From positions 62,001 through 126,000 of the forward strand of contig NZ_JAFMYV010000011.1 in the NCBI RefSeq assembly GCF_017353185.1: DNA of 64,000 nt, given 5' to 3'. Below the pieces are notes generated by a model that did not search any database, had not been told where the DNA came from, and worked only from the letters and a program-made list of their open reading frames with translations. Each line of letters opens with the position of its first letter. The first letter of the stretch is position 1. This stretch comes from Fibrella rubiginis (GTDB taxonomy: Bacteria; Bacteroidota; Bacteroidia; Cytophagales; Spirosomataceae). Of this stretch, positions 18,045-27,187 are shown piece after piece. The position numbers and the translations under genes were made by a program.

Positions 18045-19511
18045 TTACGGAATCAGCGTGCCGACTTCGTTGATGTTGTCAGTAGCCGTCAGCACAGCCC
18101 CATTCACGGCGTCGAAAGCCACGCCACCAGTGCCTTTGATGATGCGGTTGCCCGACAGCGTAACATTTTGGGCACCAGCACCATAGGCGCGGAAGGTGGC
18201 AATATTGGCTCCGTTTGTGCGGTTCGAGAAGGTGTTATTCACAAATTTATTGTTGGGGGCGTTGTCACAGATCACTGCATTGTCGCCGGTGGTTTCGATT
18301 ACGTTTTGGCTATACGTACCCCCGTTGCTCGACGGTGAAATAATCTCCAGCCGCCCCGTCAGCGACAGGCTGTTACGGTTTACGTTGGCCGTACCGGCGT
18401 TGAATAGTTGTACACCGCCCACGCAGGTGCCCAGCGTACGGTTGCCCGACACTTCCATGCCGCCCTGCAAGGTGCCGTTACCCTGCCCGTCATTCGACCC
18501 GATGATGAGCTTGTCAAACTTACCAGCAAATCGGTTGTTTGTGATGACTACGTTACGCAGGGCACCGGCAATCTCGATACCGTACAAACTACAGTTGCGC
18601 AACTCGTTATCAACCACCGTGTTACCATCCAGAGGACCCGATAGTGAGATGCCAAAACGGCAGTCGTGAATCACGTTGCCCGCTACCCGGATGTTGGTAC
18701 CGGCGTAAACGTTAAAGTTGTCGTGGTTGAAAATCTCGAAGGCCATGCGCTTCGCGCCAATCGTGTTGTTCTGAATTACCACGTTGTTAGCCTTTTTGCC
18801 CGTCTGAATTTTCAGCGTCAGGAAGTTGGTGCTGTCTTTGGCGGCGGCGTCTGTGCTCGTGCAGTTCTGAATGGTCAGGTTATTCACCGACGGACCGTCG
18901 ATGGTAATTACCCCATAGGTGCCCTTTTCCTGCGAGGATACCGCCCAGCCCAGCCCGTCGAGGGTAACGTTGTCAAAGGCAAGGCTACTGCTGACCGGAC
19001 TGGCCAGCGACACGTACGTAGCGGGCAACTTGATGGTTACCTTCCCCGGATTAGCCCGCAGAATACGGTTGCCGGGCAGGCGTACCGTGGTGCGTTGGGT
19101 ATAAACACCGTCGGGAATAACCAGCTCAACGGCGGCATCGACGGCGGCCTGTAGTTCGGGACCAATGTCATCGTCGGCGGGGGTGATGCCAAACCAGAAT
19201 GCGTTGGCTGCGCCCATGTACTGCCGCACGTAGCGACGTCCGTTGGCCGTTACCAGCACCGTGCCCATGTTGTCGGCCGATGTTTTGTCAGACGGCATGA
19301 GCCGAAACGTACCCTGTCGTCCGGCGTCGGTAATCTGAATCGTACCCGGAACGTCGAGCTTGGTCATGCCGCGCACGCCCGCAATGGTGAGCGTGTCGGT
19401 AGCCGTAGTCCGAATCAGCGTGTCGGGGTCTACCTCCGCCGGCTTGCAGTAGCTTAGCAGCAACGGCATCGTCAGCAGCAGAATGAGATGCATTAAGTGA
19501 TTGATTTTCAT
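18045..19511 (-). CDS. Right-handed beta-helix lipoprotein (pectate-lyase-like fold)
   Basis: About 488 residues from the ATG at 19511; signal MKINHLMHLILLLTMPLLLS with lipobox LLSYC. After an N-terminal beta-rich section (VRGMTKLDVPGTIQITDAG) the chain runs as a parallel beta-helix with many N-N-x-I/V steps (NVVIQNNTIGAKRM, TVVDNELRNCSLYGIE, NVVITNNRFAGK, ENVTLSGNR-like units). Such proteins include polysaccharide lyases, epimerases and hydrolases. Within an exopolysaccharide cluster it could trim, modify or bind the polymer at the cell surface. No catalytic residues could be assigned with confidence. A long inverted repeat lies upstream. Confidence 0.75.
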   Translation of the reverse strand: MKINHLMHLILLLTMPLLLSYCKPAEVDPDTLIRTTATDTLTIAGVRGMTKLDVPGTIQITDAGRQGTFRLMPSDKTSADNMGTVLVTANGRRYVRQYMGAANAFWFGITPADDDIGPELQAAVDAAVELVIPDGVYTQRTTVRLPGNRILRANPGKVTIKLPATYVSLASPVSSSLAFDNVTLDGLGWAVSSQEKGTYGVITIDGPSVNNLTIQNCTSTDAAAKDSTNFLTLKIQTGKKANNVVIQNNTIGAKRMAFEIFNHDNFNVYAGTNIRVAGNVIHDCRFGISLSGPLDGNTVVDNELRNCSLYGIEIAGALRNVVITNNRFAGKFDKLIIGSNDGQGNGTLQGGMEVSGNRTLGTCVGGVQLFNAGTANVNRNSLSLTGRLEIISPSSNGGTYSQNVIETTGDNAVICDNAPNNKFVNNTFSNRTNGANIATFRAYGAGAQNVTLSGNRIIKGTGGVAFDAVNGAVLTATDNINEVGTLIP

Positions 19512-19534
19512 AGTATTATGTTGAGTAGTATTTT

Positions 19535-19643
19535 TTTTGACAGGATTATCAGGATGGCGGGATGAACGGGATTTTTTCAATCCATTCTCAGAAACGAACA
19601 AGAAAATCCTGTTCATCCTGCCATCCTGATAATCCTGTCAAAA
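19535..19643. repeat. Inverted repeat with 41-nt arms (ACAGGATTATCAGGATG type)
   Basis: Left arm 19535-19575 and right arm 19603-19643 are reverse complements except at two positions, both transitions; the loop is 27 nt. The words GACAGGATTATCAGGATGG and CCATCCTGATAATCCTGTC are of a kind I recall as a recurrent intergenic repeat in Bacteroidota genomes (recalled, not searched). It occupies the gap between the glycosyltransferase stop (19670) and the beta-helix start (19511), where it may act as terminator or mRNA stabiliser. Confidence 0.8.
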
Positions 19644-19669
19644 GAACTCTTGTCCAAAAAACATGCTGT

Positions 19670-20575
19670 CTACCGCATGCCTGCGTAGGTCTTGAGCCGG
19701 TTGTAGAGCCGGGTGGCGAAGCTGTAGCGTTGCAGCGTTTTTTTGTGGTAATACGGTGTGGTTTCCACCACGGGGGGTAGTATGAACTGGCGTTGGGTGC
19801 CCGCATCCAGTTCCGTTTTGTACCGGTTAAAAATGTCGGTATGCGTGGCGTCGGCGCCAAAACCAATGTTCTGCACCTTCGACTGCGTGGGGTAGATCGT
19901 GAGGCCGTTGGCTTTGAACCGGCTGTAGCAATAGCGGATATCCCAGGCGTCGATTTCGCCTTCCATCTGCCGCCGCAGCATCCGGCCCAGATCAGCGCCA
20001 CCCTGTTCAAAAGCTTTCACCAACTCCCGGTCCTGCTTGAACTCGTTGTAATCTGCTACGTCCCAGTCAATGGAATGCCAGCGGTCGGCCCAGGTAGCCC
20101 AACCCCAGGGGCTGTGGCGCGGCACGAAATACGCATCAAACTTATAGTCGGCAGGGCGTTGGAAGGGAAATGTGTAGCCCGCAATAGAATAAACCCGCTT
20201 GTTTGTTTTGTACTGCTTCAGGCACTGGTTCATGTAGTCCAGAAAATTGGGCGACGTGATCAGGTCATCTTCCACAATAATGGCCGTTTCGTGCCTGTTC
20301 AGCACGTGGGTGATACCCCGGATAATGGAATCGGCACAGCCAATGTTGGCTTCGGCGTAGTCGCGGTGAATTTTCTTGAAACCCGTAATGCTGTCCAGCA
20401 GGGCGCGTACCTCAGCCACCTTGGGACCGTCGATCTCCATTTTATCGGGCTTGGGTGCATCCTGAAAAATGTACAGTTCACTTTCGGCGGCCAGGTAATT
20501 GGCTTTCAGGGCAGTTACCGTAGCGGCCAGATCGTCGACCCGCTTGAAGGCGAATAGGATGATTGGTGCGTTCAT
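19670..20575 (-). CDS. GNT-I-like / GT2-type glycosyltransferase
   Basis: About 301 residues from the ATG at 20575. A GT-A nucleotide-sugar transferase: N-terminal PIILFAFKRVDDLAATV strand-helix, an acidic metal-binding motif in IIVEDDLITSPNFL (about 98-111), and SPWGWATWADRW (about 152-163), a block seen in bacterial relatives of N-acetylglucosaminyltransferase I. No membrane segment. Its ATG overlaps the TGA of the upstream GT26 gene (ATGA), indicating translational coupling. Probably adds a side or backbone sugar of the set 2 repeat unit; donor unknown. Confidence 0.8.
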   Translation of the reverse strand: MNAPIILFAFKRVDDLAATVTALKANYLAAESELYIFQDAPKPDKMEIDGPKVAEVRALLDSITGFKKIHRDYAEANIGCADSIIRGITHVLNRHETAIIVEDDLITSPNFLDYMNQCLKQYKTNKRVYSIAGYTFPFQRPADYKFDAYFVPRHSPWGWATWADRWHSIDWDVADYNEFKQDRELVKAFEQGGADLGRMLRRQMEGEIDAWDIRYCYSRFKANGLTIYPTQSKVQNIGFGADATHTDIFNRYKTELDAGTQRQFILPPVVETTPYYHKKTLQRYSFATRLYNRLKTYAGMR

Positions 20576-21345
20576 GGTTGTTTCTGTTTTAGTAATTGTT
20601 TCGTCAACGCCCAGATGAACAGGGAGTTGGTGGTGAAATAGCGTTTGAACAAGCGGCGTGGCTCCTGCATCAGGCGGTAACCCCACTCCAGGCCGGCGTT
20701 GCGCACCCAGGCGGGCGCACGGTTCACCGACCCTGTCAGCACCGGCAAGGCCCCGCCAATACCCAACAGCACCGCCGGTATCTGACCGCGCATCCGGGCT
20801 ATCCAGCGCTCCTGCTTGGGACAGCCCAGCGCCACAAACACCAGTTTGGCACCCGATGCGCTGATACGAGCCGTTATGTCCCGCTCTTCCTGGTCAGCCA
20901 GCGGGCGAAACGGCGGCGAATAGGTACCAGCCACCTGCAAACGGGGGTACCGTTCGGCGCAGACGGCCACGGCCCGCGCCAGTTCGTCGTCGGTGGAGCC
21001 GTAGAAATAAACGGGCAACTGTTGTGCGGCGGCCCCTTCCAGCAGGCTGGGCATCAGGTCCATGCCGGCTAATCGATCCTGCTCAATACCATACAGTTTC
21101 TTCAGTGACCACACCAGCGGCATGCCATCGGCAGCTACCCAATCGGCTCCATTCACGTCGCGGGCCAGCGTTGGGTTCTGGCTCGCTTCGATCACCATGT
21201 GCACGTTGGCAAAGCAAACCGTCCGCGATTCGCCCCGTGCCGCCGCCGCCAGAATGTCGTCCCGAAAATCGGCATACGGCATCAGCGTGAGGTCAAGGCT
21301 AACCACCCGTCGGCGTGTTTGAGGCTGTGTGTCAACGTGTTTCAT
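20572..21345 (-). CDS. WecG/TagA/CpsF-family glycosyltransferase (GT26)
   Basis: 257 residues, the usual GT26 length. The signature order is clear: TVCFANVHMVIEASQNP (about 42-58), NGADWVAADGMPLVW with the catalytic aspartate (about 64-78), GMDLMPSLLE (about 93-102), FVALGCPKQERWIARM (about 170-185), GIGGALPVLTGSVNRAP and WVRNAGLEWGYRL (about 215-230). Such enzymes add N-acetylmannosaminuronic acid, ManNAc or glucose to a lipid-linked acceptor, typically the second sugar. Works at the inner face of the membrane through a basic C-terminal patch (EPRRLFKRYF). Stop overlaps the next start by 4 bp. Confidence 0.92.
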   Translation of the reverse strand: MKHVDTQPQTRRRVVSLDLTLMPYADFRDDILAAAARGESRTVCFANVHMVIEASQNPTLARDVNGADWVAADGMPLVWSLKKLYGIEQDRLAGMDLMPSLLEGAAAQQLPVYFYGSTDDELARAVAVCAERYPRLQVAGTYSPPFRPLADQEERDITARISASGAKLVFVALGCPKQERWIARMRGQIPAVLLGIGGALPVLTGSVNRAPAWVRNAGLEWGYRLMQEPRRLFKRYFTTNSLFIWALTKQLLKQKQP

Positions 21346-21368
21346 ATTGTGTTAATGTATAACGTACA

Positions 21369-22619
21369 CTATACATTGTTCATAACCTTCTCCCCCACCA
21401 GGCTTGGATAGATCTCGTCGGTGAAGCGTTTTATTTTGTTCGACCACACCTGCTGCTGCGCCGTTTCGTAGGCCGTCTGGCCCATTTGCTGCCGTTCGGC
21501 GGGGTGGTGATATAGCCACTCAATACCCCGCGCCAGGTCGTTCACCACCTGTTCCGGGGTCTGTACGGGCACTTTTATACCCGTCTGTTCGCTGACAAGC
21601 TCGTTTTGCCCGTGCAGGGCCAGCGTTACCACCGGCATAGAGTAGGCCATGGCTTCCATCACCTGCATGGGGCACGAATCGCGGAGGCTCGTAAAGAAGA
21701 ACACGTCCGACTCACGAAAATATTCCTTCACGCGGTCATAGGGTACGTGCCCCACCCAGTCTACGCGGTCGGCCACGTCGTATGTTTCCAGATAGCCAGG
21801 TACAAACTCAGCCATCTCGCCCTGTCCGCCCACAATGGTGAGCCTGATGGGCAGCGTTTTGTCGACTTTGCTAAACGCCTCGATGGTCAGTTCAATGCCC
21901 TTCCGCGGTAGCATCCGACCTACCCACAGCAGATTCATGGTTGGTCCCGGCTGTCGCCTGATGGCCTCCGTGGGCATGAACGAGGTGGTTAGCCCCGCGT
22001 CGAGCATGCGGCCCAGGGGTTTGTCTTTCCGCAGCACGCGGGCCATCTCCATAGTGTCTTCGTTGGAAATCAGCACCTGATCGGCCACGTTGACGGTATG
22101 GAAAAAGCCCGGATTGATAAACGACAACACCTGACTGACCACGTCGCGGATTTTCTCGCGCGACCAATACGGCCCGAAATACCGCCTGAAGGCCACCGGC
22201 GCCTGCTGCCCACCGCCCACCGGACCAAACAAAAACGGCTTGCCCACACGGTACATGAAACTACCCAGCTGAATGCTGCTGTAGGTAACGTGATGTACCA
22301 AGGCAAAATCATGTTCGGCGTCCAGTTTACGGGCTTTGGCGGCGGCTTTCCACTGCCAGTACAGATAGTGCATATACAGCCCCACCATGTTGCCATAGGC
22401 CTTGTTGAGCCAGTTGGGCAGGGCCACGTAATGCATCGTCAGGTTGGGGTAATGCCCCGCCGCCAGGGCCGGTTCAATCCGGTCCCGGAAGTTTTCCTGC
22501 GTAATGCAGTGCACGCGCAATCCGGCCTCGCTCAGCAGCGTGGCGTAGTTCCAGCCGTTGCCCTCCTCCGATCCGTGGTTGGGCAAACAGGCATAAGCTG
22601 AGAGCAGGATTGTTTTCAT
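21369..22619 (-). CDS. GT4-family glycosyltransferase
   Basis: 416 residues, GT-B fold. The N-terminal domain includes the nucleotide-free acceptor lobe (AYACLPNHGSEEGNGWN); the C-terminal donor lobe has LLWVGRMLPRKGIELTIEAF (about 230-249), a VDWVGHVPYDRVKEYF segment, and the E-x7-E motif region DSCPMQVMEAMAYSMPVV (about 312-329). Retaining transfer from a nucleotide sugar to the growing lipid-linked oligosaccharide is expected. Follows the GT2 gene after 100 bp holding a hairpin. Sugar specificity cannot be deduced. Confidence 0.9.
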   Translation of the reverse strand: MKTILLSAYACLPNHGSEEGNGWNYATLLSEAGLRVHCITQENFRDRIEPALAAGHYPNLTMHYVALPNWLNKAYGNMVGLYMHYLYWQWKAAAKARKLDAEHDFALVHHVTYSSIQLGSFMYRVGKPFLFGPVGGGQQAPVAFRRYFGPYWSREKIRDVVSQVLSFINPGFFHTVNVADQVLISNEDTMEMARVLRKDKPLGRMLDAGLTTSFMPTEAIRRQPGPTMNLLWVGRMLPRKGIELTIEAFSKVDKTLPIRLTIVGGQGEMAEFVPGYLETYDVADRVDWVGHVPYDRVKEYFRESDVFFFTSLRDSCPMQVMEAMAYSMPVVTLALHGQNELVSEQTGIKVPVQTPEQVVNDLARGIEWLYHHPAERQQMGQTAYETAQQQVWSNKIKRFTDEIYPSLVGEKVMNNV

Positions 22620-22657
22620 CTTCGTTATGTGCTGATGGACCGCTGATGGTTATGATC

Positions 22658-22700
22658 TTTATGATGGCTTATGATCTTAAATAATCGTAAGCATCATAAA
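22658..22700. repeat. Imperfect inverted repeat between GT2 and GT4 genes
   Basis: TTTATGATGGCTTATGAT (22658-22675) pairs with ATCGTAAGCATCATAAA (22684-22700) with one mismatch and one bulged base. The surrounding 100 bp is made of repeated ATGAT words. It belongs to the general set of junction hairpins seen in this window. Confidence 0.55.
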
Positions 22701-22719
22701 AATCTGCGGCCCATAGTAT

Positions 22720-23607
22720 TCACTTCGCCATCAGGTATTTACGCTTCAGAAAGCCCATCGAAATGCGCAGCACGTCGACGAGGAAGTAGAGGTGTTTGGT
22801 CTTGCCGTGAGCCAGGGCAAAGTTGTAGCGCACGGTCAGGTTTGTTGGCGAGCGGATAGACGTGAAGCTGGTAACGAAATCTTTCCAGGTCTCCTTCTCT
22901 TTTGCGCTCAGAAACAGCCCCGTGGCATCGGTATATTCCAGCACCATGCTTTTTGTGCTGATAATCAGCGGAAAACCAGCTTTCTTGGCCCGTACCGAAA
23001 ACTCGATGTCGGACATGTAGTGCGAAAACCGCTTGGAATCATACAGGCCGATCTTGTCGAAAACGCTCATCGGAATCAGCGTACCCCGCCCCGGCAACGA
23101 ATCGGACTGGACAAAGTCAGTGCGCCGCAGCAGTTCGTTGTAGTCGTAGTTGTAGTCGGCGGCGGCATCACGGCCCGAAGCAAACCACAGTTCCATATGG
23201 GTGCCGGCAAAGCGCAGTTTTTCGGGCGAATTCACGTCGGCGCTGGGCGAGCCTACCAGACAGGGTTTGTGCTGTTCGTAGGTGTCCAGCAGCGTTTGCA
23301 GGTAGTCGGGACGCACCACCGTGTCGTCGTTGAGGGTCAGGATAAAGTGCTCCTCATAGCCCGGCGCGGGGTGTTCCTGTGCGAAACGGATACCCCAGTT
23401 GGTGGCCTCGGTCCACCACAAATTGCCCGTGCCGCGAATAATCAGCGTGTCGGGAAATTCGTCCTGAATCATCTGACTTGTTCCATCCGTCGACCCGTCA
23501 TCGACGACGATCACGCGGAAGTTGCGGTACGTCTGCGCGGCCAAATAGCCCAGGCACTGCTGTGTCAGGGTTTTTCGGTTGTGAACAGGAATAACGATTG
23601 TGATCAT
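22720..23607 (-). CDS. GT2-family glycosyltransferase (rhamnosyltransferase-like)
   Basis: About 295 residues from the ATG at 23607, where MITIVIPVHNRK begins the GT-A nucleotide-binding fold; frames further upstream have no match to the family. VVDDGSTDGTSQMI (about 37-50) and LTLNDDTVVRPDYL with the NDD metal-binding triplet (about 92-105) are typical. The C-terminal part (VLEYTDATGLFLSAKEKE) resembles bacterial GT2 enzymes of O-antigen clusters. Cytoplasmic, membrane-associated at most. Lies 17 bp downstream of the polymerase gene, so co-transcribed. Confidence 0.88.
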   Translation of the reverse strand: MITIVIPVHNRKTLTQQCLGYLAAQTYRNFRVIVVDDGSTDGTSQMIQDEFPDTLIIRGTGNLWWTEATNWGIRFAQEHPAPGYEEHFILTLNDDTVVRPDYLQTLLDTYEQHKPCLVGSPSADVNSPEKLRFAGTHMELWFASGRDAAADYNYDYNELLRRTDFVQSDSLPGRGTLIPMSVFDKIGLYDSKRFSHYMSDIEFSVRAKKAGFPLIISTKSMVLEYTDATGLFLSAKEKETWKDFVTSFTSIRSPTNLTVRYNFALAHGKTKHLYFLVDVLRISMGFLKRKYLMAK

Positions 23608-23624
23608 AACGTAAACTGAAAAAC

Positions 23625-24845
23625 TTAAGTCGATGCGTATGCCTTCACCGCTGGCTTCTGTTGCGGCACCGTGGTTACCCGGCGCTGGTAGATGCCGTAG
23701 AACATGCCCAGCCCGGTAAAGGACCAAAAAAAGAGCGGCAACTGATACGACACGCCAAACAGCAATCCGCTGATAATGAATGCGAAGAGCAACGTCTGTT
23801 CAGACGACATCTTCCGGTTGCGCTGGTACATGATCCAGAGCGTAGTGACGACAATGAACAGGTTCAGCAGCAAGCCCGCAATGCCGTAATTGTAGAGCAT
23901 ATCGATGTATTGCGAGTGGATAACGGTGCCTTTCGAGGCAAAATCTTCGTTTTCCATGATCTCGCCTTTGTCGTAACCTTCGTAACGCCAGCCCAGCATG
24001 GGCCGTTGCACAATGCCTTTCCAATAGTAGGTCGACTGTTCGAGCCGCCAGCTACCGGTTTCGTCTTCCGACGGTTTGGCAATGCCGCCGATGTTCTCGA
24101 AAAACGCTGCCGTTTTCTTCGGCGACAAAATTCCCGCAAATGGCAACCCGATCAGGGCCAGCACCAGCAGTGTAGAAAGCATATTGCCCAGGCGCAGGTT
24201 GGCGGTGGCCACCTTACCAATGGCACTTAAACCGAAAACAACCAGCATGGCAAACAGGGCCGTGGAAATGACCGAGCGGTGCAACAGAATAAAGATGACC
24301 CCAAACACGGCCAGCGTTTTCAGCAGGTCAACCCGGCGACCATGCTGCATGTATTCGAGCAGGAAATACAGGAACGGAATCACCAGGTACAGCGCCTCGA
24401 AGGCCGCCGTGGTGCGCGATTCAGACGTAAAACCGTACTCCAGAATGCGGCCTGTGAAAACCTGACCTACCACATACATGACCAAAATGGCGTTGACCAC
24501 CCACTTCATCTTGACCTCACCCGCACGGGGGGCCACATAAAACGTGACCAGAGCCAGACCACAGTAGGCCAAGCGTTTAATGACAAAAAACGAGTACACA
24601 TACTGGTTGTAGAGGTGCAGCGACTCGATCACCAGCGCAATGACGCTCAGCGTGATCACCCAGGCCACCAGCTTATAGGGGCCGGGGTAGGTGAAGTAGA
24701 AAAACATAAGCCCGGCGGCACCCACCACCCCACCCAGGTTCACCATAGCGGTGAGGACGGGGCTAAGCTGGTTAAAGCCATACGTCATCGAACTGACTCC
24801 GAAGAGCAGGATGAACAGGGCAATACGGTGAATCCAGATCTTCAT
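23625..24845 (-). CDS. O-antigen polymerase/ligase-like membrane protein (Wzy/WaaL type)
   Basis: 406 residues with about ten to eleven hydrophobic helices and one large loop (GILSPKKTAAFFENIG to ENEDFASKGTV, about 240-305). The loop ends in TVIHSQYIDMLYNYGIAGLL, the H-S-x-Y-x-x-x-L-x-x-x-G pattern of Wzy_C/O-antigen ligase proteins. It is the only candidate Wzy polymerase in the window and probably joins lipid-linked repeat units in the periplasm for set 2. Its ATG directly abuts the stop of the upstream GT4 gene. Confidence 0.85.
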   Translation of the reverse strand: MKIWIHRIALFILLFGVSSMTYGFNQLSPVLTAMVNLGGVVGAAGLMFFYFTYPGPYKLVAWVITLSVIALVIESLHLYNQYVYSFFVIKRLAYCGLALVTFYVAPRAGEVKMKWVVNAILVMYVVGQVFTGRILEYGFTSESRTTAAFEALYLVIPFLYFLLEYMQHGRRVDLLKTLAVFGVIFILLHRSVISTALFAMLVVFGLSAIGKVATANLRLGNMLSTLLVLALIGLPFAGILSPKKTAAFFENIGGIAKPSEDETGSWRLEQSTYYWKGIVQRPMLGWRYEGYDKGEIMENEDFASKGTVIHSQYIDMLYNYGIAGLLLNLFIVVTTLWIMYQRNRKMSSEQTLLFAFIISGLLFGVSYQLPLFFWSFTGLGMFYGIYQRRVTTVPQQKPAVKAYAST

Positions 24846-26003
24846 TTACGGGTTGCTCAACACGCGTTCATAAATGGCCTTCGTCTCATCGGTGATGTGC
24901 TTGGCGTCGAAACGCTCCAGCGCAATGTGCCGGGCCTGCCGGGCGATGCGCTGCCGCAGGTCTTTGCTTTCCCAGAGCTGCTCTACACCCCGGGCAATGT
25001 CGACCGGCTCAAGCGAAGTCAGGATGCCCGTTTCGCCCGAATCGATCATCGACGATACGCCGCCTACGTCACTGGCTACTACCGGCAAACCCGCCAGCTG
25101 GGCCTCCGACACGCTGTTGGGGCTATTGTCGATGTAGGACGGGTGTAGCAGGCAAAACGCTTCGTGATACGCTGACCACAGTTGCGGGGCCGACAGCATC
25201 CCCCGGTGTTCCAGCGCCGACGCCGGTACATTGGGCAGATCGAGCGACTGGGCCAGGTCGACCAGCATAGCGGTATCGCCATAGCCGGTCACTATCAGGC
25301 GGATGGGCAACTTCTGCCGCAGGATATTCAGGGCTTTCAGGGCTTCCCGAATGCCTTTGATGTCGTTGAGGCCACCCACAAACAGCATGGCATCGGCGTT
25401 GGCATTGGCCGTCGCGTCGATGGGCTCGTAGAATTCCGGACGCATCAGTTCCCAGTTGTGGTGAATGATGGCGTCGGGTTGTAGTTGCTTAATAATGGCC
25501 TTATCCCAGTGCGTGCGGCCAATGTAGTGGCGAACGCTGGGCGCGTACTTCTTCTCGTAATAGCTGGCCACCGCCCACGACGCATGCCGGTATTCGGGCT
25601 TTTTGGGCAGGTACTTGTAGTATTCCGTTACAAAACCCTGTGCGCTCAGCACCTTCGGTACCGTGAGGCCAGACCCCATGGCGGCGTACTGCTGTTCGGT
25701 GCCGTGAATATGCACCAGATCATACTGCGACCCGATTTCGTTGACGTATTCACGTACCCGCCGCACGCGCCGCGCATAGCCTGTGAGCAGATCGATCTTG
25801 TCGTCGGGGACTTTCAAAAAAATGTACCGGACCCCGTCGCGTACGGTCTCTTCGTCCTGCTCAATGGCGTGGTTATAGCTCACCACCGTAATCCGCACCT
25901 GTCCCGTAGCGACCAGCCGGGCAGCCAGAGCAGTCATCCAGGGCATGGGGTGGCCAGGTTTGGCCGGGTGCGGAGCCGGGGCCAGCCAGAGTGCGTTGAT
26001 CAT
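24846..26003 (-). CDS. GT4-family glycosyltransferase
   Basis: 385 residues, GT-B fold. N-terminus NALWLAPAPHPAKPGHPMPW; donor lobe with AMLFVGGLNDIKGIREALKAL (positions about 205-225) and the acidic region SPNSVSEAQLAGLPVVASDVGG (about 295-315) that holds the E-x7-E-like catalytic pattern. Start overlaps the stop of the upstream GT4 gene by 4 bp (ATGA), showing tight coupling. Expected to extend the lipid-linked repeat unit in the cytoplasm. Confidence 0.9.
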   Translation of the reverse strand: MINALWLAPAPHPAKPGHPMPWMTALAARLVATGQVRITVVSYNHAIEQDEETVRDGVRYIFLKVPDDKIDLLTGYARRVRRVREYVNEIGSQYDLVHIHGTEQQYAAMGSGLTVPKVLSAQGFVTEYYKYLPKKPEYRHASWAVASYYEKKYAPSVRHYIGRTHWDKAIIKQLQPDAIIHHNWELMRPEFYEPIDATANANADAMLFVGGLNDIKGIREALKALNILRQKLPIRLIVTGYGDTAMLVDLAQSLDLPNVPASALEHRGMLSAPQLWSAYHEAFCLLHPSYIDNSPNSVSEAQLAGLPVVASDVGGVSSMIDSGETGILTSLEPVDIARGVEQLWESKDLRQRIARQARHIALERFDAKHITDETKAIYERVLSNP

Positions 26004-27154
26004 GCGTTGAGAACAGATAATGGTTCGTTGAGCGCCTGGTCGTAAAACGTAATCAGGCGCGTTAATGCCGTTTCGTGGTCGAAATGGACTGCCGCAAAAT
26101 CGGCCTGCCGAATGGCCAGCGTCTTGCGTTCGGCCGGATCGAAGTAATGGAGTATCTCATCCGTAACCCCTTCGGCATCAGTACTTTTCAAGAGCCCGTC
26201 GTGGCCCGGTACCATTTCGGGAATACCCCCTACAGGCAGGGCTAGTACTGGTGTCTGTACGGCCATGGCCTCAATGATGCTGTAGGGGCAGTTGTCGTTA
26301 AGGGCCGTGTGTACGTACAGATCCGTTTGGGCCACCAGCCGCCACGGGGCCGCCTGCCGACCATAGAACGTGACGTGGTCTGTTAACTTCAACTCAGCCA
26401 CCAGTTGCTCATATTCCGTTCGTTTTGGGCCATCGCCGATAAGCCAGATGTTGAACTTTTCGACACCCCGCCGTCTCAATTCGTCACCAACTTCGATCAG
26501 AAGTTTCTGATTTTTTCGCTCATCGACATAACCCACGTTGCTGATGGTGAGTCCCTCTTCGCTCGCTTCGTGCGTGATGGTAGCCGTAGCGATTTCCGCC
26601 GAAACCGTGTTGTACAGAATCACCTTGTTGACATCGGCGGGCAACAGATGCTTCGATTTCTGATAAGCGTAATCCGAAACGAACACGTAGTTTCTCACCT
26701 GCGAAAACAGGTAGCCATACCAGCGCGTAAGCTGTTTCTGAAGCCAGCCGGGCAGCTTGTTGGCGGTAGTAAGCTCAGTAACAGGGTCATCGTTGAAATG
26801 GCAGGTCAGCACCACCGGCACTTTCTTACCCAGCGCCAGCCACGCCGCCACCCCCGACCGCACATCCTGCGCGTGGATCACGTCGAACGCTTCGGTCCGC
26901 CGCGCCCGTGCACCCAGATACAACCGCACGAAGTAGGACAGCTCAAACCAGATCACCCGGCTCACGGTACCTAACCGGTTGAAAACATGGCCGATAATAT
27001 TGAGCAGTTTATTCCAGAACGGCGGCGTATCGGTTGTTTCCACCACCGTTACCTGATGGCCACGGCGCACCAGATCCTGCGACAGGGTGCGGTAATACGT
27101 AACCACGCCCGACGGAGAATAAGTCGCTAAGAAAGTGACGATCAGAACGTTCAT
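26000..27154 (-). CDS. GT4-family glycosyltransferase
   Basis: 384 residues. N-terminal acceptor lobe begins MNVLIVTFLATYSPSGVVTY; the donor lobe has ISNVGYVDERKNQKLLIEVG (about 208-227), VTFYGRQAAPWRLVAQTDLY (about 265-284) and the catalytic E-x7-E region CPYSIIEAMAVQTPVLALPV (about 296-315). Related in layout to its downstream neighbour, with which it overlaps by 4 bp. Part of the continuous minus-strand biosynthetic run. Sugar unknown. Confidence 0.9.
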   Translation of the reverse strand: MNVLIVTFLATYSPSGVVTYYRTLSQDLVRRGHQVTVVETTDTPPFWNKLLNIIGHVFNRLGTVSRVIWFELSYFVRLYLGARARRTEAFDVIHAQDVRSGVAAWLALGKKVPVVLTCHFNDDPVTELTTANKLPGWLQKQLTRWYGYLFSQVRNYVFVSDYAYQKSKHLLPADVNKVILYNTVSAEIATATITHEASEEGLTISNVGYVDERKNQKLLIEVGDELRRRGVEKFNIWLIGDGPKRTEYEQLVAELKLTDHVTFYGRQAAPWRLVAQTDLYVHTALNDNCPYSIIEAMAVQTPVLALPVGGIPEMVPGHDGLLKSTDAEGVTDEILHYFDPAERKTLAIRQADFAAVHFDHETALTRLITFYDQALNEPLSVLNA

Positions 27155-27187
27155 TTTTGAAGGGAGTTCAAGGGTCAGACCTTAAAC